This document shows, one piece after another, positions 1-9,351 of a DNA stretch of 64,000 bases (position 1 is the first letter of the stretch; the number at the start of each line of letters is the position of its first letter). The notes under the pieces were generated by a model. The model did not search any database and had not been told where the DNA came from. It worked only from the letters and a program-made list of their open reading frames with translations. Both the position numbers and the translations under genes were made by a program. Origin of the DNA: Arcanobacterium phocae (GTDB lineage Bacteria; Actinomycetota; Actinomycetes; Actinomycetales; Actinomycetaceae); assembly GCF_900105865.1 (NCBI RefSeq), contig NZ_LT629804.1:372001-436000 (forward strand). The letters are read 5' to 3'.

Positions 1-6
1 CAAAAT

Positions 7-192
7 TCACATCTCGTCCTCAACAATAATCTCATCAACCGTGTCACGGCTTGGCGCAGTGAAGTCAGCAAGCGGAGAAGAATTCCACAGCTTTGATGCC
101 ACATCAACAATCTGCTCATAGCGTTCATGGCCTGCCTTGGCACCCAAGACGTAGGCACCCCCAGCAATAATCAGTGTTCGCATTAACCGCAT
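7..192 (-). CDS. Small actinobacterial membrane-anchored protein (YtxH-like)
   Basis: This 61-residue protein starts with a short hydrophobic, glycine-rich segment (about residues 6-20, TLIIAGGAYVLGAKAG). A charged stretch containing RYEQI follows, then an acidic tail ending EDEM. The pattern AGGAYVLGAKAGxERYEQI is common in very small conserved actinobacterial proteins of unknown role, sometimes called YtxH-like. It is probably a single-pass membrane protein facing the cytoplasm. A Shine-Dalgarno-like AAGAGGA sits 5 nt before the ATG. It lies downstream of, and co-directional with, the endonuclease/exonuclease/phosphatase gene at 262-1287, so the two may be co-transcribed. No function can be assigned. 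Confidence 0.6.
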   Translation of the reverse strand: MRLMRTLIIAGGAYVLGAKAGHERYEQIVDVASKLWNSSPLADFTAPSRDTVDEIIVEDEM

Positions 193-261
193 AATAATCC
201 TCTTTCCCGTGACGTACTACGGACGCCAGCATTTATCCACAATACTTTTGTTCTCTTCAGT

Positions 262-1287
262 CTACTTCGTTGGAGTGAGCCTAACCAAGAGTCCGCGGTG
301 ATCTGATTCGCCGACTTTCACGATTGCCGCATCGGTTCCCCGATAGCTGTGGCCATCGTGAAGTACCCGATCGATCGGCGCCGATAACCCTGCCGGCATG
401 GTGGCCGGCCAGGTACCAACCGCACCTGAACCGGCGTCACGCGCACCATCTCCACAAGAAAAACCATGAGCCATTTGATGATCGATCGTGGAATTAAAAT
501 CGCCCGCCATAATGAAGTTTGATTTCCCGCATTGTTCATACACTGCACGAGTTTGCGAACGCCACTGTTCCATCAACGCAGGAACCGGAGCAATCGGATG
601 GACACCGATAAATTCTGGACCCTCACCGGACACTGGCCGGGCCACTACTGCAGCCGAACCAGCCGGGGCGTCATCACTTTGTTCATACTCACCAAGCGCG
701 ACTGAAACAAGAAGAACAGTTGAGCGAAATTCCGGATCGTATTGGGAGGTATGTGTATCGAACTGTTGAAAATTCAGTCCTTGGGAAGCCAACAACTCCG
801 CAACTTCGCGGCCCCGCTTGTGTGCGGTCTCCGGCAACACAACCACATCAACACCATTGGTTTCAACGAGCTGGGAGATCTGCTCCGCCGTCGTCTTTCC
901 GCCAAGAGTGTTGTACGTCAATACGGTAATATCACTGTTACCCGCCGATGCCATCGCCACACCGCGATCCGGCGCTAACTGATGTGGTTTAGCCACCCCG
1001 CGTTCTAGCAACAGCCCAAACTGCAACATACTCGCAATCAGCAACACCCCGGCCAAACTGCCCGCGATGCGACCCATGTTCAAAAGCTTGTAGCGTACCA
1101 GCGCAAAAACAGCCAAGATCACCGCACCGAAAAGGAGCACTGCACCAATCCAGAAACGCATCGATAGGATCTGGGCGAATGGCAGGGCCAACGCATAGTC
1201 ACTCAGATAAGGGGCTAGGTCCGGGCGGAACAACACCAACGCAATTCCAGCAATAACTAGCGAAACTAGTGCCCACACAAATTTCAT
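262..1287 (-). CDS. Membrane-anchored endonuclease/exonuclease/phosphatase-family protein
   Basis: 341 residues. The first ~100 hold three predicted transmembrane helices (about 4-20, 45-63 and 73-93), and the rest is an endonuclease/exonuclease/phosphatase (DNase I-like) fold. Visible family motifs are LTYNTLGG near the start of the domain, VVLPET (the metal-binding Glu region), AGDFNST (the catalytic D-x-N) and ESDHRGLL at the C-terminus (the S-D-H motif). The catalytic domain should sit outside the membrane. The same architecture occurs in many actinobacterial hypothetical proteins, where the substrate (nucleic acid, phospholipid or phosphoester) is not known. It is divergent from hrpA, with 160 bp between them. 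A GGAGGG ribosome binding site supports the start. Confidence 0.8.
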   Translation of the reverse strand: MKFVWALVSLVIAGIALVLFRPDLAPYLSDYALALPFAQILSMRFWIGAVLLFGAVILAVFALVRYKLLNMGRIAGSLAGVLLIASMLQFGLLLERGVAKPHQLAPDRGVAMASAGNSDITVLTYNTLGGKTTAEQISQLVETNGVDVVVLPETAHKRGREVAELLASQGLNFQQFDTHTSQYDPEFRSTVLLVSVALGEYEQSDDAPAGSAAVVARPVSGEGPEFIGVHPIAPVPALMEQWRSQTRAVYEQCGKSNFIMAGDFNSTIDHQMAHGFSCGDGARDAGSGAVGTWPATMPAGLSAPIDRVLHDGHSYRGTDAAIVKVGESDHRGLLVRLTPTK

Positions 1288-1446
1288 AATCCCTCCAAAA
1301 ACACAAGCAGGAACAAGTCTAGACCAACCATTGCCGCCATCATTCCATCACCCACCGGGGAACTGCCATGAGGCACGTCTCCTTGCCCACACCGCCACTT
1401 CCTGCGTCACTGACAAGTTGCCGGGAACGTGCGAAAATAGAAGACG

Positions 1447-4400
1447 ATGTCTACCGAAAAACGCCACTCAGTCAACCGCCGTCGTCCCCGCCACCAGGCT
1501 CGCACCCAGCGCGGGCCACGCCCGTTCACCCCAGAACAAATCGTTGCCCGCAAAGCCAGCGTCCCAGACATCACCTACCCAGAACAACTCCCCGTCTCTG
1601 CCCGGCGCACCGACATTATGGCCGCCATCGCCACCAATCAAGTCGTGATTATCGCGGGCGAAACCGGCTCCGGTAAAACCACTCAGCTACCCAAAATGTG
1701 CCTGGAGCTCGGGCGTGGAATCACCGGGATGATCGGCCATACCCAGCCCCGCCGGCTTGCGGCACGCGCCGTCGCCACCCGTATCAGCGACGAACTTGGG
1801 GTCGAAATGGGTGGTGCGATCGGCTTCCATGTGCGATTCACCGAACACGTCTCCCCCAACACGCTGGTCAAACTCATGACCGACGGTATTTTGCTGGCTG
1901 AGATCCAGTCCGATCCGATGCTGCGCCGCTACGACACCATCATTATCGACGAAGCCCACGAACGCTCCCTCAACATCGACTTCCTGCTCGGCTACCTCGC
2001 CCAGCTCCTACCCCAACGCCCCGACCTCAAACTCATCATCACCTCCGCCACCATCGATTCGCAACGCTTCGCCGAACATTTCGGGCGGTATATGCACGGC
2101 GGCGGCCCCGGCGTCGTCGCACCAATGATTGAAGTTTCTGGGCGCACGTTCCCGGTCGACATTCGGTACCGTCCGCTCGGGATAGATACTGACGACGACG
2201 AAGCCCCGTCCGCTGATGACCCGATTACCGGAATCGTGGACGCCGCGCATGAGCTGATGAACGAAGGCCCCGGAGATATCCTCGTCTTTTTGTCCGGCGA
2301 AGGCGAAATCCGCGAAACCCTCAAGGCTTTCCGGGACGATCTCGGCCCGAAATTCCTGGCCGCTGGCGAACACAGTAACGTGCCGGGCGCCGTCGAAATC
2401 CTGCCACTATTTGCTCGGTTATCCTCTGCCGAACAGCAACGCATCTTCCAAGCACATTCACATCGGCGGATAGTTCTGGCCACTAATATTGCTGAAACGT
2501 CTTTGACTGTGCCGGGAATCCGTTATGTGATCGACCCGGGAACTGCACGTATTTCGCGGTATTCGCCACGAACCAAGGTGCAGCGCCTACCGATTGAGCC
2601 GATTTCGCAGGCTTCTGCGAATCAGCGTTCGGGACGTTCTGGGCGTGTAGCGGACGGTATCGCTATCCGGCTCTACTCTGAAGAGGACTTCGCCTCCCGG
2701 CCAGAATTTACCGAACCGGAAATTCAACGCACCTCGCTCGCTGCGGTTATTCTACAGATGGCGTCGCTTGGCCTAGGCACAGTTGCTGATTTCCCGTTCA
2801 TCGATCCGCCGGACTTGAAGGCCGTGCGGGCTGGTATCCAACTGTTGGAAGAAATCGGCGCGCTTGAACCCGATACCCGCACCCCGATTCTCACCAAAAT
2901 CGGACGCAAACTTGCCCGGTTGCCGATCGATCCACGCTTGGGACGTATGCTGCTTGCCGCCGTCGACAACGGCGCCGCCACCGAAGTGCTGGTGCTAGTT
3001 GCCGCAATGTCAGTCCAAGATGTCCGCGAGCGCCCAGCCGAATATAAGGCCCAAGCAGATCAGCTCCACGCCCGCTTCACTGAGCCCAGTTCGGACTTTT
3101 TGGCTTACCTGAACCTGTGGCGGTATTTACGTACCCAACAACGAGACCTGTCTGGTTCGGCATTTCGGCGGTTGTGCCGGGCCGAGCACCTGAACTGGTT
3201 GCGGTTCCGCGAGTGGCAAGACGTCGTCGCCCAACTGCGTGAACTTGCTAAACCACTCGGCATTACGTTGAAAAATATTGCGTTGCCGTCCGCGGCGCAG
3301 ATCCGCCAAGCACGCGAAACCCACAACGACGTCAGCCACAACCGCGATGTTACGCATGCGGTCAAAGCGGTGGGAGCTTCAGCCGATGCACCCGCTGCCG
3401 ACGCGATTCACCGGTCACTCCTTGTTGGGCTACTGTCCAACATCGGAACGTTTGACCAGCGCAAGCGCGATTATCTAGGCGCGCGTGGTACCCACTTCGT
3501 GGCTTGGCCGGGATCTGGGCTTGCCAAGCGCACCCCAGATTGGGTGATGGCCGCCGAGCTGGTGGAAACATCCCGCCTTTTTGCCCGGACCATCGCAAAA
3601 ATCGATCCGGCCTGGATCGAGCGCGTTGGAGCACATCTCATCAAACGAACCTATTCAGATCCATTCTGGTCCACCCGGGATGGCGCCGCCAAAGTCCACG
3701 AAAAAGTCCTGTTATATGGTCTAACTATCACAGCTGACCGGCAAGTGTTGCTGTCTTCTGTTGGTACGCCGTCGGCACGCGAACTTGCTCGCGAGATGTT
3801 CATTCGCCACGCACTGGTAGAAGGCCAGTGGCGAACCCATCACCGCTTCGTTAAAGACAACCAAGATGCGTTGGCGCAGGCGCACGAAGTCGAAGAACGG
3901 TTGCGTAGCCACGGGCTGGTAGCAGACGAGGACGCCCAATACGTGTTCTTCGATGAACGCATACCAGACAACATCGTCTCTGCCCGGCACTTTGATACTT
4001 GGTGGAAAAAAGAGCGCCACAACCGCCCCGATCTGCTAACGTTCACCCAAGAATTTTTACTTGGCGAAACAACCGCATCGGACGATGACTTCCCAACCGA
4101 ATGGATCCACGGCGATATCACCTTACCGATCGACTACACCTTTGTGCCCGGCTCACACGCAGACGGACTCACTATTGACGTGCCGATAACTCTGCTTCCG
4201 CAACTCACCGATGACGGCTTCGACTGGCTCGTTCCCGGCATGCTCGACGAACTCGTCATTGCAACCATTCGCGCGCTTCCCAAACGGATTCGCCGCAACC
4301 TCGTGCCGGCGCCCGATGCTGCCCGGCAGATTCGCGCCAAACTCCCTGATTGGGATAGTGTGGCACACGGCCAACCTGACGCGATCAGCTTCCAAGACGC

Positions 4401-5562
4401 ATTCACGGCAGCTGCACGGGACCTGCGCGGGATCGATATTGACGCCGACTCCTGGGCGGATGTTGTTCTTCCGGCACACTTGACGATCAACTTCCGGGTC
4501 CGCTCCGAACGCGGCGCCGTGCTAGACGAAGGCACATCTATCCACTATCTGCAGCGTTCTCTTGCTCCGCAGACGCGCACCGCCGTCGAACACGTTGTCA
4601 AAAAAGCCGTCACCCAAGCCCTCGAAGCAGACTCAACCGAGCCCGGAATGACCGAGGCACTTACCCGCCGCAACCTCACTACCTGGCCCGAGCTCGACGG
4701 TGACGACATCCCCGCCAACATCGAAACGACCGGCACTCATGGGTTAACGATTCGGGGCTATCCGGCACTGATCGAAACACCTGGGAAAGCTGGGTTCACG
4801 GTAGAACTGCGGGTATTGGCAGAACCGGCAGAACAAGTGCGCGACCATCGCAACGGAGTTATCCGACTCCTTGCCATCGAGCTCGCCCTGCCCGAAGCCC
4901 GCGTCACTAGCCGGTGGACCGGACGCGAATCCTTAGCAATGGCCGCTTCCCCGTACCCGTCCACGAGCGCGCTCATCACTGATCTACATGTTGCCGCTAT
5001 TCGCAACCTCGCCGATCAGTGGGCTCAGGAAAATAAGAAACCGTTGGGTACGCTGCGGAACCGTGGCGACTATGAGGCGCTACGCACCTGGCTGCGTGAC
5101 CGATTCGAGGACGAAATCTATCGGATCGCGCAGATCGTGGTACGAATTTTGGAAGCCTATGGGGAGGTCGACAGTGTCTTGCGCACAACGTCCTCGCTGG
5201 CACTGATCAATACAGTGACTGATGTTCGCGACTACGTGACACGGCTCGTTTCCGATGGGTTCATTCGAACCACCCCAGGCGAATACCTTGCGCATGTGCC
5301 GCGCTACCTCAATGCTGCGCGGATTCGGCTAGAGAAAGCGCCAACGAATCCGGCTGACGATTCGTTGGCATGGCAGGTTGGCGAGATAAGCGACGAAGTT
5401 GAAAAAGAACGGCAAGCGATGGGGAGCTATGATCCGCAACGAGCCGCAGCCTTGGTCAAAGCCCGGTGGATGGTTGAGGAACTGCGCGTTTCGCTGTTTG
5501 CTCAGCAGCTCGGCACCAGCGGCAAGGTTTCCGTGCAACGGATCCGGAAGCTGTTGCAGTAG
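1447..5562 (+). CDS. hrpA: ATP-dependent RNA helicase HrpA (DEAH box, DUF3418)
   Basis: 1371 residues, close to the usual length of long bacterial HrpA (about 1300). The Walker A motif GETGSGKT is at residues 71-78 and the DEAH box at 168-171. These are followed by the SAT motif in LIITSATID and the motif VI arginines in NQRSGRSGR. The helicase-associated and OB-like domains follow, then a large C-terminal DUF3418 region characteristic of HrpA. DEAH helicases of this family unwind RNA using ATP, and HrpA has been linked to mRNA processing and rescue of stalled ribosomes in E. coli. The N-terminus is Arg/His-rich. The gene stands alone, followed by a strong hairpin. Long open frames on the opposite strand within it are codon-bias shadows. 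Confidence 0.95.
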   Translation: MSTEKRHSVNRRRPRHQARTQRGPRPFTPEQIVARKASVPDITYPEQLPVSARRTDIMAAIATNQVVIIAGETGSGKTTQLPKMCLELGRGITGMIGHTQPRRLAARAVATRISDELGVEMGGAIGFHVRFTEHVSPNTLVKLMTDGILLAEIQSDPMLRRYDTIIIDEAHERSLNIDFLLGYLAQLLPQRPDLKLIITSATIDSQRFAEHFGRYMHGGGPGVVAPMIEVSGRTFPVDIRYRPLGIDTDDDEAPSADDPITGIVDAAHELMNEGPGDILVFLSGEGEIRETLKAFRDDLGPKFLAAGEHSNVPGAVEILPLFARLSSAEQQRIFQAHSHRRIVLATNIAETSLTVPGIRYVIDPGTARISRYSPRTKVQRLPIEPISQASANQRSGRSGRVADGIAIRLYSEEDFASRPEFTEPEIQRTSLAAVILQMASLGLGTVADFPFIDPPDLKAVRAGIQLLEEIGALEPDTRTPILTKIGRKLARLPIDPRLGRMLLAAVDNGAATEVLVLVAAMSVQDVRERPAEYKAQADQLHARFTEPSSDFLAYLNLWRYLRTQQRDLSGSAFRRLCRAEHLNWLRFREWQDVVAQLRELAKPLGITLKNIALPSAAQIRQARETHNDVSHNRDVTHAVKAVGASADAPAADAIHRSLLVGLLSNIGTFDQRKRDYLGARGTHFVAWPGSGLAKRTPDWVMAAELVETSRLFARTIAKIDPAWIERVGAHLIKRTYSDPFWSTRDGAAKVHEKVLLYGLTITADRQVLLSSVGTPSARELAREMFIRHALVEGQWRTHHRFVKDNQDALAQAHEVEERLRSHGLVADEDAQYVFFDERIPDNIVSARHFDTWWKKERHNRPDLLTFTQEFLLGETTASDDDFPTEWIHGDITLPIDYTFVPGSHADGLTIDVPITLLPQLTDDGFDWLVPGMLDELVIATIRALPKRIRRNLVPAPDAARQIRAKLPDWDSVAHGQPDAISFQDAFTAAARDLRGIDIDADSWADVVLPAHLTINFRVRSERGAVLDEGTSIHYLQRSLAPQTRTAVEHVVKKAVTQALEADSTEPGMTEALTRRNLTTWPELDGDDIPANIETTGTHGLTIRGYPALIETPGKAGFTVELRVLAEPAEQVRDHRNGVIRLLAIELALPEARVTSRWTGRESLAMAASPYPSTSALITDLHVAAIRNLADQWAQENKKPLGTLRNRGDYEALRTWLRDRFEDEIYRIAQIVVRILEAYGEVDSVLRTTSSLALINTVTDVRDYVTRLVSDGFIRTTPGEYLAHVPRYLNAARIRLEKAPTNPADDSLAWQVGEISDEVEKERQAMGSYDPQRAAALVKARWMVEELRVSLFAQQLGTSGKVSVQRIRKLLQ

Positions 5563-5590
5563 GCCGGGGCTGGCTACCGCACTGTGCGTA

Positions 5591-5651
5591 AAACTCGGCA
5601 ATAGCGCAAACCTCGGCCATATACGTCTAGGTTTGCGCTATTGCCGAGTTT
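5591..5651 (+). terminator. Unusually long perfect hairpin downstream of hrpA
   Basis: Two perfectly complementary 23-nt arms (5591-5613 and 5629-5651) surround a 15-nt loop. The arms begin AAACTCGGCAATAGCG on the left. The hairpin lies 28 nt past the hrpA stop and should end hrpA transcription. There is no clear U-tract on the plus side, and the stem is longer than usual for a terminator, so it could also be a repeat-type palindrome. Confidence 0.6.
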
Positions 5652-5706
5652 GCCTAACGCCTACATAACCGAATCTCCAACTGTGCCCTATCTTACCCAC
5701 CAAAAA

Positions 5707-5735
5707 TTGCATAACTATACATTCAACCGTATATA
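5707..5735 (+). promoter_or_regulatory. Candidate promoter with ARG-box-like palindrome before the amino-acid ABC operon
   Basis: A -35-like TTGCAT (5707-5712) lies 17 nt before a -10-like TATATA (5730-5735), about 68 nt upstream of the binding-protein ATG. The -35 is the left half of an imperfect inverted repeat, TTGCAT-N8-ATTCAA (5707-5726). Its size and AT-rich half-sites resemble ArgR operators (ARG boxes). Arginine-type control of an amino-acid transporter would be sensible, but the match is only approximate. Confidence 0.35.
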
Positions 5736-5802
5736 CTTTCATTAACGGCACGGTTTAGCTAAGCGTAGTGCCAACCGAACAATCCATCCGCGAGGAGAAA
5801 CC

Positions 5803-6720
5803 ATGAAAACCCTGAAATTCACCGCTGCCGCAGCGGCACTTCTGTTCACCCTGGGCGCTTGTGGCTCCGACGCCGGAACGTCATCCACCACCGATGCCAC
5901 CGACGCCGTAGCTACTTCCGGCGACGTCCGCGCAACCGATGTATCCCACATTGAAAAAGTTGATGACATCGCAGCACTACTGCCAGAATCCGTCACCAAG
6001 GATGGAAAACTCACGATCGGCACTAACGCGTTCTACGCTCCGGCCGAATTCTATGCTGAAGACGGCACCACTATGCAAGGCTTCGACGTTGACCTAGCCA
6101 ACGCACTCGGTAAGGTCCTCGGCCTTGAAGTCACCATGGAAAACGCTGAGTTTGCCGCGGTTATCCCAGGCATCGGGAAAACCTATGAAGCTGGTATTGC
6201 TGCGATTTCGGTAAACCCAGAACGCCAAGAAGCCGTTGATTTAACTCAGTACTATGAAGCGGGTTTGCAGTGGGCAGTCCCATCTGGCAACCCAAAGAAG
6301 TTTGATCCGGCAGACGTGTGCGGCAAGGTGGTCGGCGTTCAAACCGGCACCGCACAAGATGAATACTTAACCGAACTAAACACCACCAACTGCAAAGACA
6401 AGCCTGTTCAGATCCAACGGCAGTCCGAACAGCCACGGATCAGCCTCGAACTAGCCCAAGGCCAGCTCGACGCCATGTTTGCGGACACTCCAGTTATTGA
6501 CTTCGCTATTTTGCAGACTAACAAGCAGATTGAAAAGATCGGCAAACCAATCGACGTCGTCGGTCTCGCAATCGCAACCCCGAAGGGCGACCCAACCACC
6601 GAAGCTATCGACAAGGCCCTCCAACACCTCATCGACACCGGCGAACTCGCCAAGATCTTCGAAACCTGGGGAATCAAGGATGGCGTTGCCACCTCTGTTG
6701 CCCTCAACCCAGCCAAATAA
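5803..6720 (+). CDS. Amino-acid ABC transporter substrate-binding lipoprotein (SBP family 3)
   Basis: 305 residues with a lipoprotein signal peptide: the hydrophobic run ends in LGAC, with C20 as the lipidated cysteine. A Thr/Asp-rich linker follows. The mature domain has the bacterial extracellular solute-binding family 3 pattern: KDGKLTIGTNAFYAPAEF, then GFDVDLANALGKVLG, then VVGVQTGTAQDEYL. Such proteins capture polar amino acids outside the membrane and deliver them to a two-component permease/ATPase. It is the first gene of a three-gene operon with the permease at 6743 and the ATPase at 7775. The ligand cannot be read from the sequence; an ARG-box-like element upstream hints at a basic amino acid, as inference only. 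Confidence 0.9.
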   Translation: MKTLKFTAAAAALLFTLGACGSDAGTSSTTDATDAVATSGDVRATDVSHIEKVDDIAALLPESVTKDGKLTIGTNAFYAPAEFYAEDGTTMQGFDVDLANALGKVLGLEVTMENAEFAAVIPGIGKTYEAGIAAISVNPERQEAVDLTQYYEAGLQWAVPSGNPKKFDPADVCGKVVGVQTGTAQDEYLTELNTTNCKDKPVQIQRQSEQPRISLELAQGQLDAMFADTPVIDFAILQTNKQIEKIGKPIDVVGLAIATPKGDPTTEAIDKALQHLIDTGELAKIFETWGIKDGVATSVALNPAK

Positions 6721-6742
6721 CAACCACTAGCCAGGACGAATC

Positions 6743-7717
6743 ATGCCGTCACAGAACACTCCGGAATTGATCCACGCAGTCCCCGTCCGCCATTGGGGGC
6801 GCTGGATTTCAGCAGCGATCGTCGCCGTCATCGCCTACGCGATCCTCAACCAGCTCATCACAAATCCACAATTCCAGTGGAGCGTCGTGTGGGATAACCT
6901 CTTCAAGATGCAGATCTTGAAAGGTGTGGCGTGGACGCTAGCGTTGACCGTGGCTGCGATGGCGTTAGGTATTCTTCTAGCAGTGACGATGGCGATTATG
7001 CGGCGGTCGGACAATCCGGTGTTGCGGTCAGTAGCAACTGGATACATCTGGTTCTTCCGTGGCACCCCGATCTACACCCAGCTGATTTTCTGGGGACTGA
7101 TCGGGACGCTGTTCCCAACGATCACGGTCGGCATTCCGCACGTGGTAGATTTCTTCACCTTCGCACCGAATTCTATTTTTGCAGAACGCCAGTACACGAT
7201 GTTCTTATTCGCCGTGCTTGGGCTCGGCATCAACGAAGGCGCTTACTTGGCGGAGATCGTCCGGTCGGGTTTGAACTCGGTGGATCCTGGCCAAGAGGAA
7301 GCCGCGAAGGCGCTGGGCATGAGCAGTGGCATGATTATGCGGCGGATTATTTTGCCGCAAGCAATGCGTGTGATTGTGCCACCAACAGGCAATGAGACAA
7401 TTTCGATGTTGAAGACGACGTCGTTGGTGACGGCGGTGCCATTGTCCCTAGAGCTCACCCACGTAACTAACGCGAGTGGTTTCTCTTCCTTCCAGCCGAT
7501 TCCGTTCTTACTGGTGGCAGCGATCTGGTATCTGTCAATCACGTCGGTGTTGATGGTTGGCCAGTATTATGTGGAGAAGTTCTACGGGCGTGGGTCGGCT
7601 GATGATTCGGCCGCTTCGAATGGCCGTGGTGCGAAGAAAACTCGTGCTGGCCGCCAGGCTGCGATCAATGCGTCGCAAACGACTATGGACGATCCGTTCG
7701 TGGAGTACACTCCGTGA
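6743..7717 (+). CDS. Amino-acid ABC transporter permease (HisM/GlnP type)
   Basis: 324 residues with several hydrophobic helices and the conserved cytoplasmic EAA loop of polar amino-acid permeases. The loop reads as DPGQEEAAKALGMS, then MRRIILPQAMRVIVPP; the preceding GTPIYTQL segment is also typical. It would form the membrane channel as a homodimer with the ATPase at 7775. The N-terminus (about 20 residues) and the Lys/Arg-rich C-terminus (after about residue 280) are hydrophilic extensions. The gene starts 22 nt after the binding-protein stop, consistent with one operon. Confidence 0.9.
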   Translation: MPSQNTPELIHAVPVRHWGRWISAAIVAVIAYAILNQLITNPQFQWSVVWDNLFKMQILKGVAWTLALTVAAMALGILLAVTMAIMRRSDNPVLRSVATGYIWFFRGTPIYTQLIFWGLIGTLFPTITVGIPHVVDFFTFAPNSIFAERQYTMFLFAVLGLGINEGAYLAEIVRSGLNSVDPGQEEAAKALGMSSGMIMRRIILPQAMRVIVPPTGNETISMLKTTSLVTAVPLSLELTHVTNASGFSSFQPIPFLLVAAIWYLSITSVLMVGQYYVEKFYGRGSADDSAASNGRGAKKTRAGRQAAINASQTTMDDPFVEYTP

Positions 7718-7774
7718 TTGGGGCTGTTTCACTGTCCTTCTCTATAAGCCAACTGTTATTTCAGGATTATTACA

Positions 7775-8542
7775 ATGAGTCAACTCCCCAAAGTCAGCGT
7801 TAGTGACGTTCATAAGTTCTTCGGCGATCTGCATGTTCTCAAAGGCGTTTCGTTTACTGTCCAGCCGGGCACGGTCACCTCGATTCTGGGCCCGTCTGGG
7901 TCTGGTAAGTCGACGATGCTACGGTGCGTCAATCTACTGGAGACTATTCAAGCCGGATCGATTCATGTTGATGGAACGCTGATGGGTTTCCGGGAAAAAG
8001 ACGGCAAGCTGTATGAGCTGACGGCGAAAGAGGCAGCCGCGCAGCGTGCCAAGATCGGCATGGTGTTCCAACGCTTTAATCTGTTCCCGCATAAGACCGC
8101 GTTGGAGAACGTGATGGAAGCGCCGGTTCATGTCCTTGGCAAATCTGCCGAGCAGGCTCGGGAGCAGGCGAAGAAGCTACTTGACCGGGTTGGGTTGGCA
8201 GACCGCATGGATCATTATCCGGCGGAGCTCTCCGGTGGTCAGCAGCAACGTGTGGCGATTGCGCGCGCGTTGGCGATGGAGCCAGAGTTGATGTTGTTCG
8301 ATGAGCCGACGTCGGCACTGGATCCGGAGTTGGTAGGCGAAGTTCTTTCCGTTATGCAGAATTTGGCAGCTGAAGGCATGACGATGGTTGTGGTCACGCA
8401 CGAAATGGGGTTCGCCCGCGAAGTGTCTGACCAGGTGATCGTCATGGACGACGGCAAGATTATCGAAGCCGGTTCCCCGGACGATGTTTTCGAGCGTCCT
8501 CAAAGTGCGCGCGCAAAGGAGTTCTTCACCCGCGTGGTGTAA
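7775..8542 (+). CDS. Amino-acid ABC transporter ATP-binding protein (GlnQ type)
   Basis: 255 residues, the normal size for this family. Walker A is GPSGSGKST (39-47), the Q-loop is [10 protein letters not shown], the signature is [15 protein letters not shown], Walker B is [14 protein letters not shown] and the switch His is in VVVTHEMGF. It energises import by the permease encoded just upstream. A short insert after the Walker A region ([18 protein letters not shown]) is seen in several polar amino-acid importers. It is the last gene of the operon, converging on 8555-9247. Confidence 0.93.
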   Translation: MSQLPKVSVSDVHKFFGDLHVLKGVSFTVQPGTVTSILGPSGSGKSTMLRCVNLLETIQAGSIHVDGTLMGFREKDGKLYELTAKEAAAQRAKIGMVFQRFNLFPHKTALENVMEAPVHVLGKSAEQAREQAKKLLDRVGLADRMDHYPAELSGGQQQRVAIARALAMEPELMLFDEPTSALDPELVGEVLSVMQNLAAEGMTMVVVTHEMGFAREVSDQVIVMDDGKIIEAGSPDDVFERPQSARAKEFFTRVV

Positions 8543-8554
8543 TACGTGGTGTGA

Positions 8555-9247
8555 TTACCCCAACCCGCGCAACGAGCCGACGAACACCATCGCCAGAAAT
8601 GTGGCTGTGCCGGCACTGGCCCACCATTGGATGGCGGCTGTACGTGGGATACGTTCTAGCGGGCCGCGCCTAATAGGCAATATTTCAGCCTTGTTAGCGA
8701 GTATTCGCGGATGCTTGGCGAGCTTGTCCATCAGCTCTTGCTGCTCAGCCGTAGCTTCACCTTCTGCGAGTTGCCCGATTCCAGGTTCTGGCTGGAATAG
8801 TGGCAGTAGAGTCCCTACCGGTGGTTCGACGACATCGCGTCCCGACTGCGCCTGAATCGTCACCATCGATCGGAATGATGGCCCACCATCAACAGGCATC
8901 GCCACCACTGGAACAAGGATTCCACGCCGGCCGCCGCTACGAACTTCCCGCCCGAGGGTTGATTCGGTTGTTCCCAGGACACGTGCAACTACCGCAGTTG
9001 GCTCAATAAGTGGCGGCTGCCAGATTCGCCAACAAATGTAGACTATGACGCCGAGTATCGCAGCTGGAATAAGCACATAGAGCATCCGTGCTAACGGAAC
9101 TTCGTCAATGAACAACAGCATTCCAACGACTGCACCAAACAAAAATCCCATCATAATAGCCGCACTGATACGGCGAGCAGTATCGATGGGCCGGTTTGCC
9201 GGCACGGCGGCACGACTCATTCGTAAAATCAGATCAGTTCCAGACAT
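8555..9247 (-). CDS. Membrane protein of unknown function
   Basis: About 230 residues from the chosen ATG. Two transmembrane helices lie near the N-terminus and one near the C-terminus (IQWWASAGTATFLAMVFVG). Between them is a soluble domain containing VVARVLGTTE, GRRGILVPVV and TIQAQSGRD. The pattern looks like an actinobacterial conserved membrane protein, but the family was not recognised. A longer frame from a GTG at 9289 is possible. The ATG at 9247 is preferred because a perfect TATAAT lies 7 nt before it, which would give a leaderless message; no good Shine-Dalgarno sequence precedes either start. Confidence 0.65.
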   Translation of the reverse strand: MSGTDLILRMSRAAVPANRPIDTARRISAAIMMGFLFGAVVGMLLFIDEVPLARMLYVLIPAAILGVIVYICWRIWQPPLIEPTAVVARVLGTTESTLGREVRSGGRRGILVPVVAMPVDGGPSFRSMVTIQAQSGRDVVEPPVGTLLPLFQPEPGIGQLAEGEATAEQQELMDKLAKHPRILANKAEILPIRRGPLERIPRTAAIQWWASAGTATFLAMVFVGSLRGLG

Positions 9248-9254
9248 AGTGTTT

Positions 9255-9260
9255 ATTATA
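9255..9260 (-). promoter_or_regulatory. TATAAT -10 box placed for leaderless transcription of 8555-9247
   Basis: On the minus strand TATAAT is followed by 7 nt and then the ATG at 9247, so transcription would begin at or next to the start codon. No convincing -35 hexamer is visible 16-18 nt upstream, so the assignment is tentative. Confidence 0.3.
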
Positions 9261-9351
9261 TCGTTCCCCTCCGACATCCTTTGCTGCACACTTCAACGCC
9301 CTCTTGATCATTGCGCTAGAAGCTGCCCAACGGTTAACGGCGGATACATCG

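Noticed and set aside
1992..2483. Long open frame on the minus strand inside hrpA (and a similar one at 4134-4535)
   Set aside because: Antisense to a complete, motif-bearing helicase gene; low-complexity Arg/Ser-rich translation without domains, as expected for a shadow of GC-biased codons.
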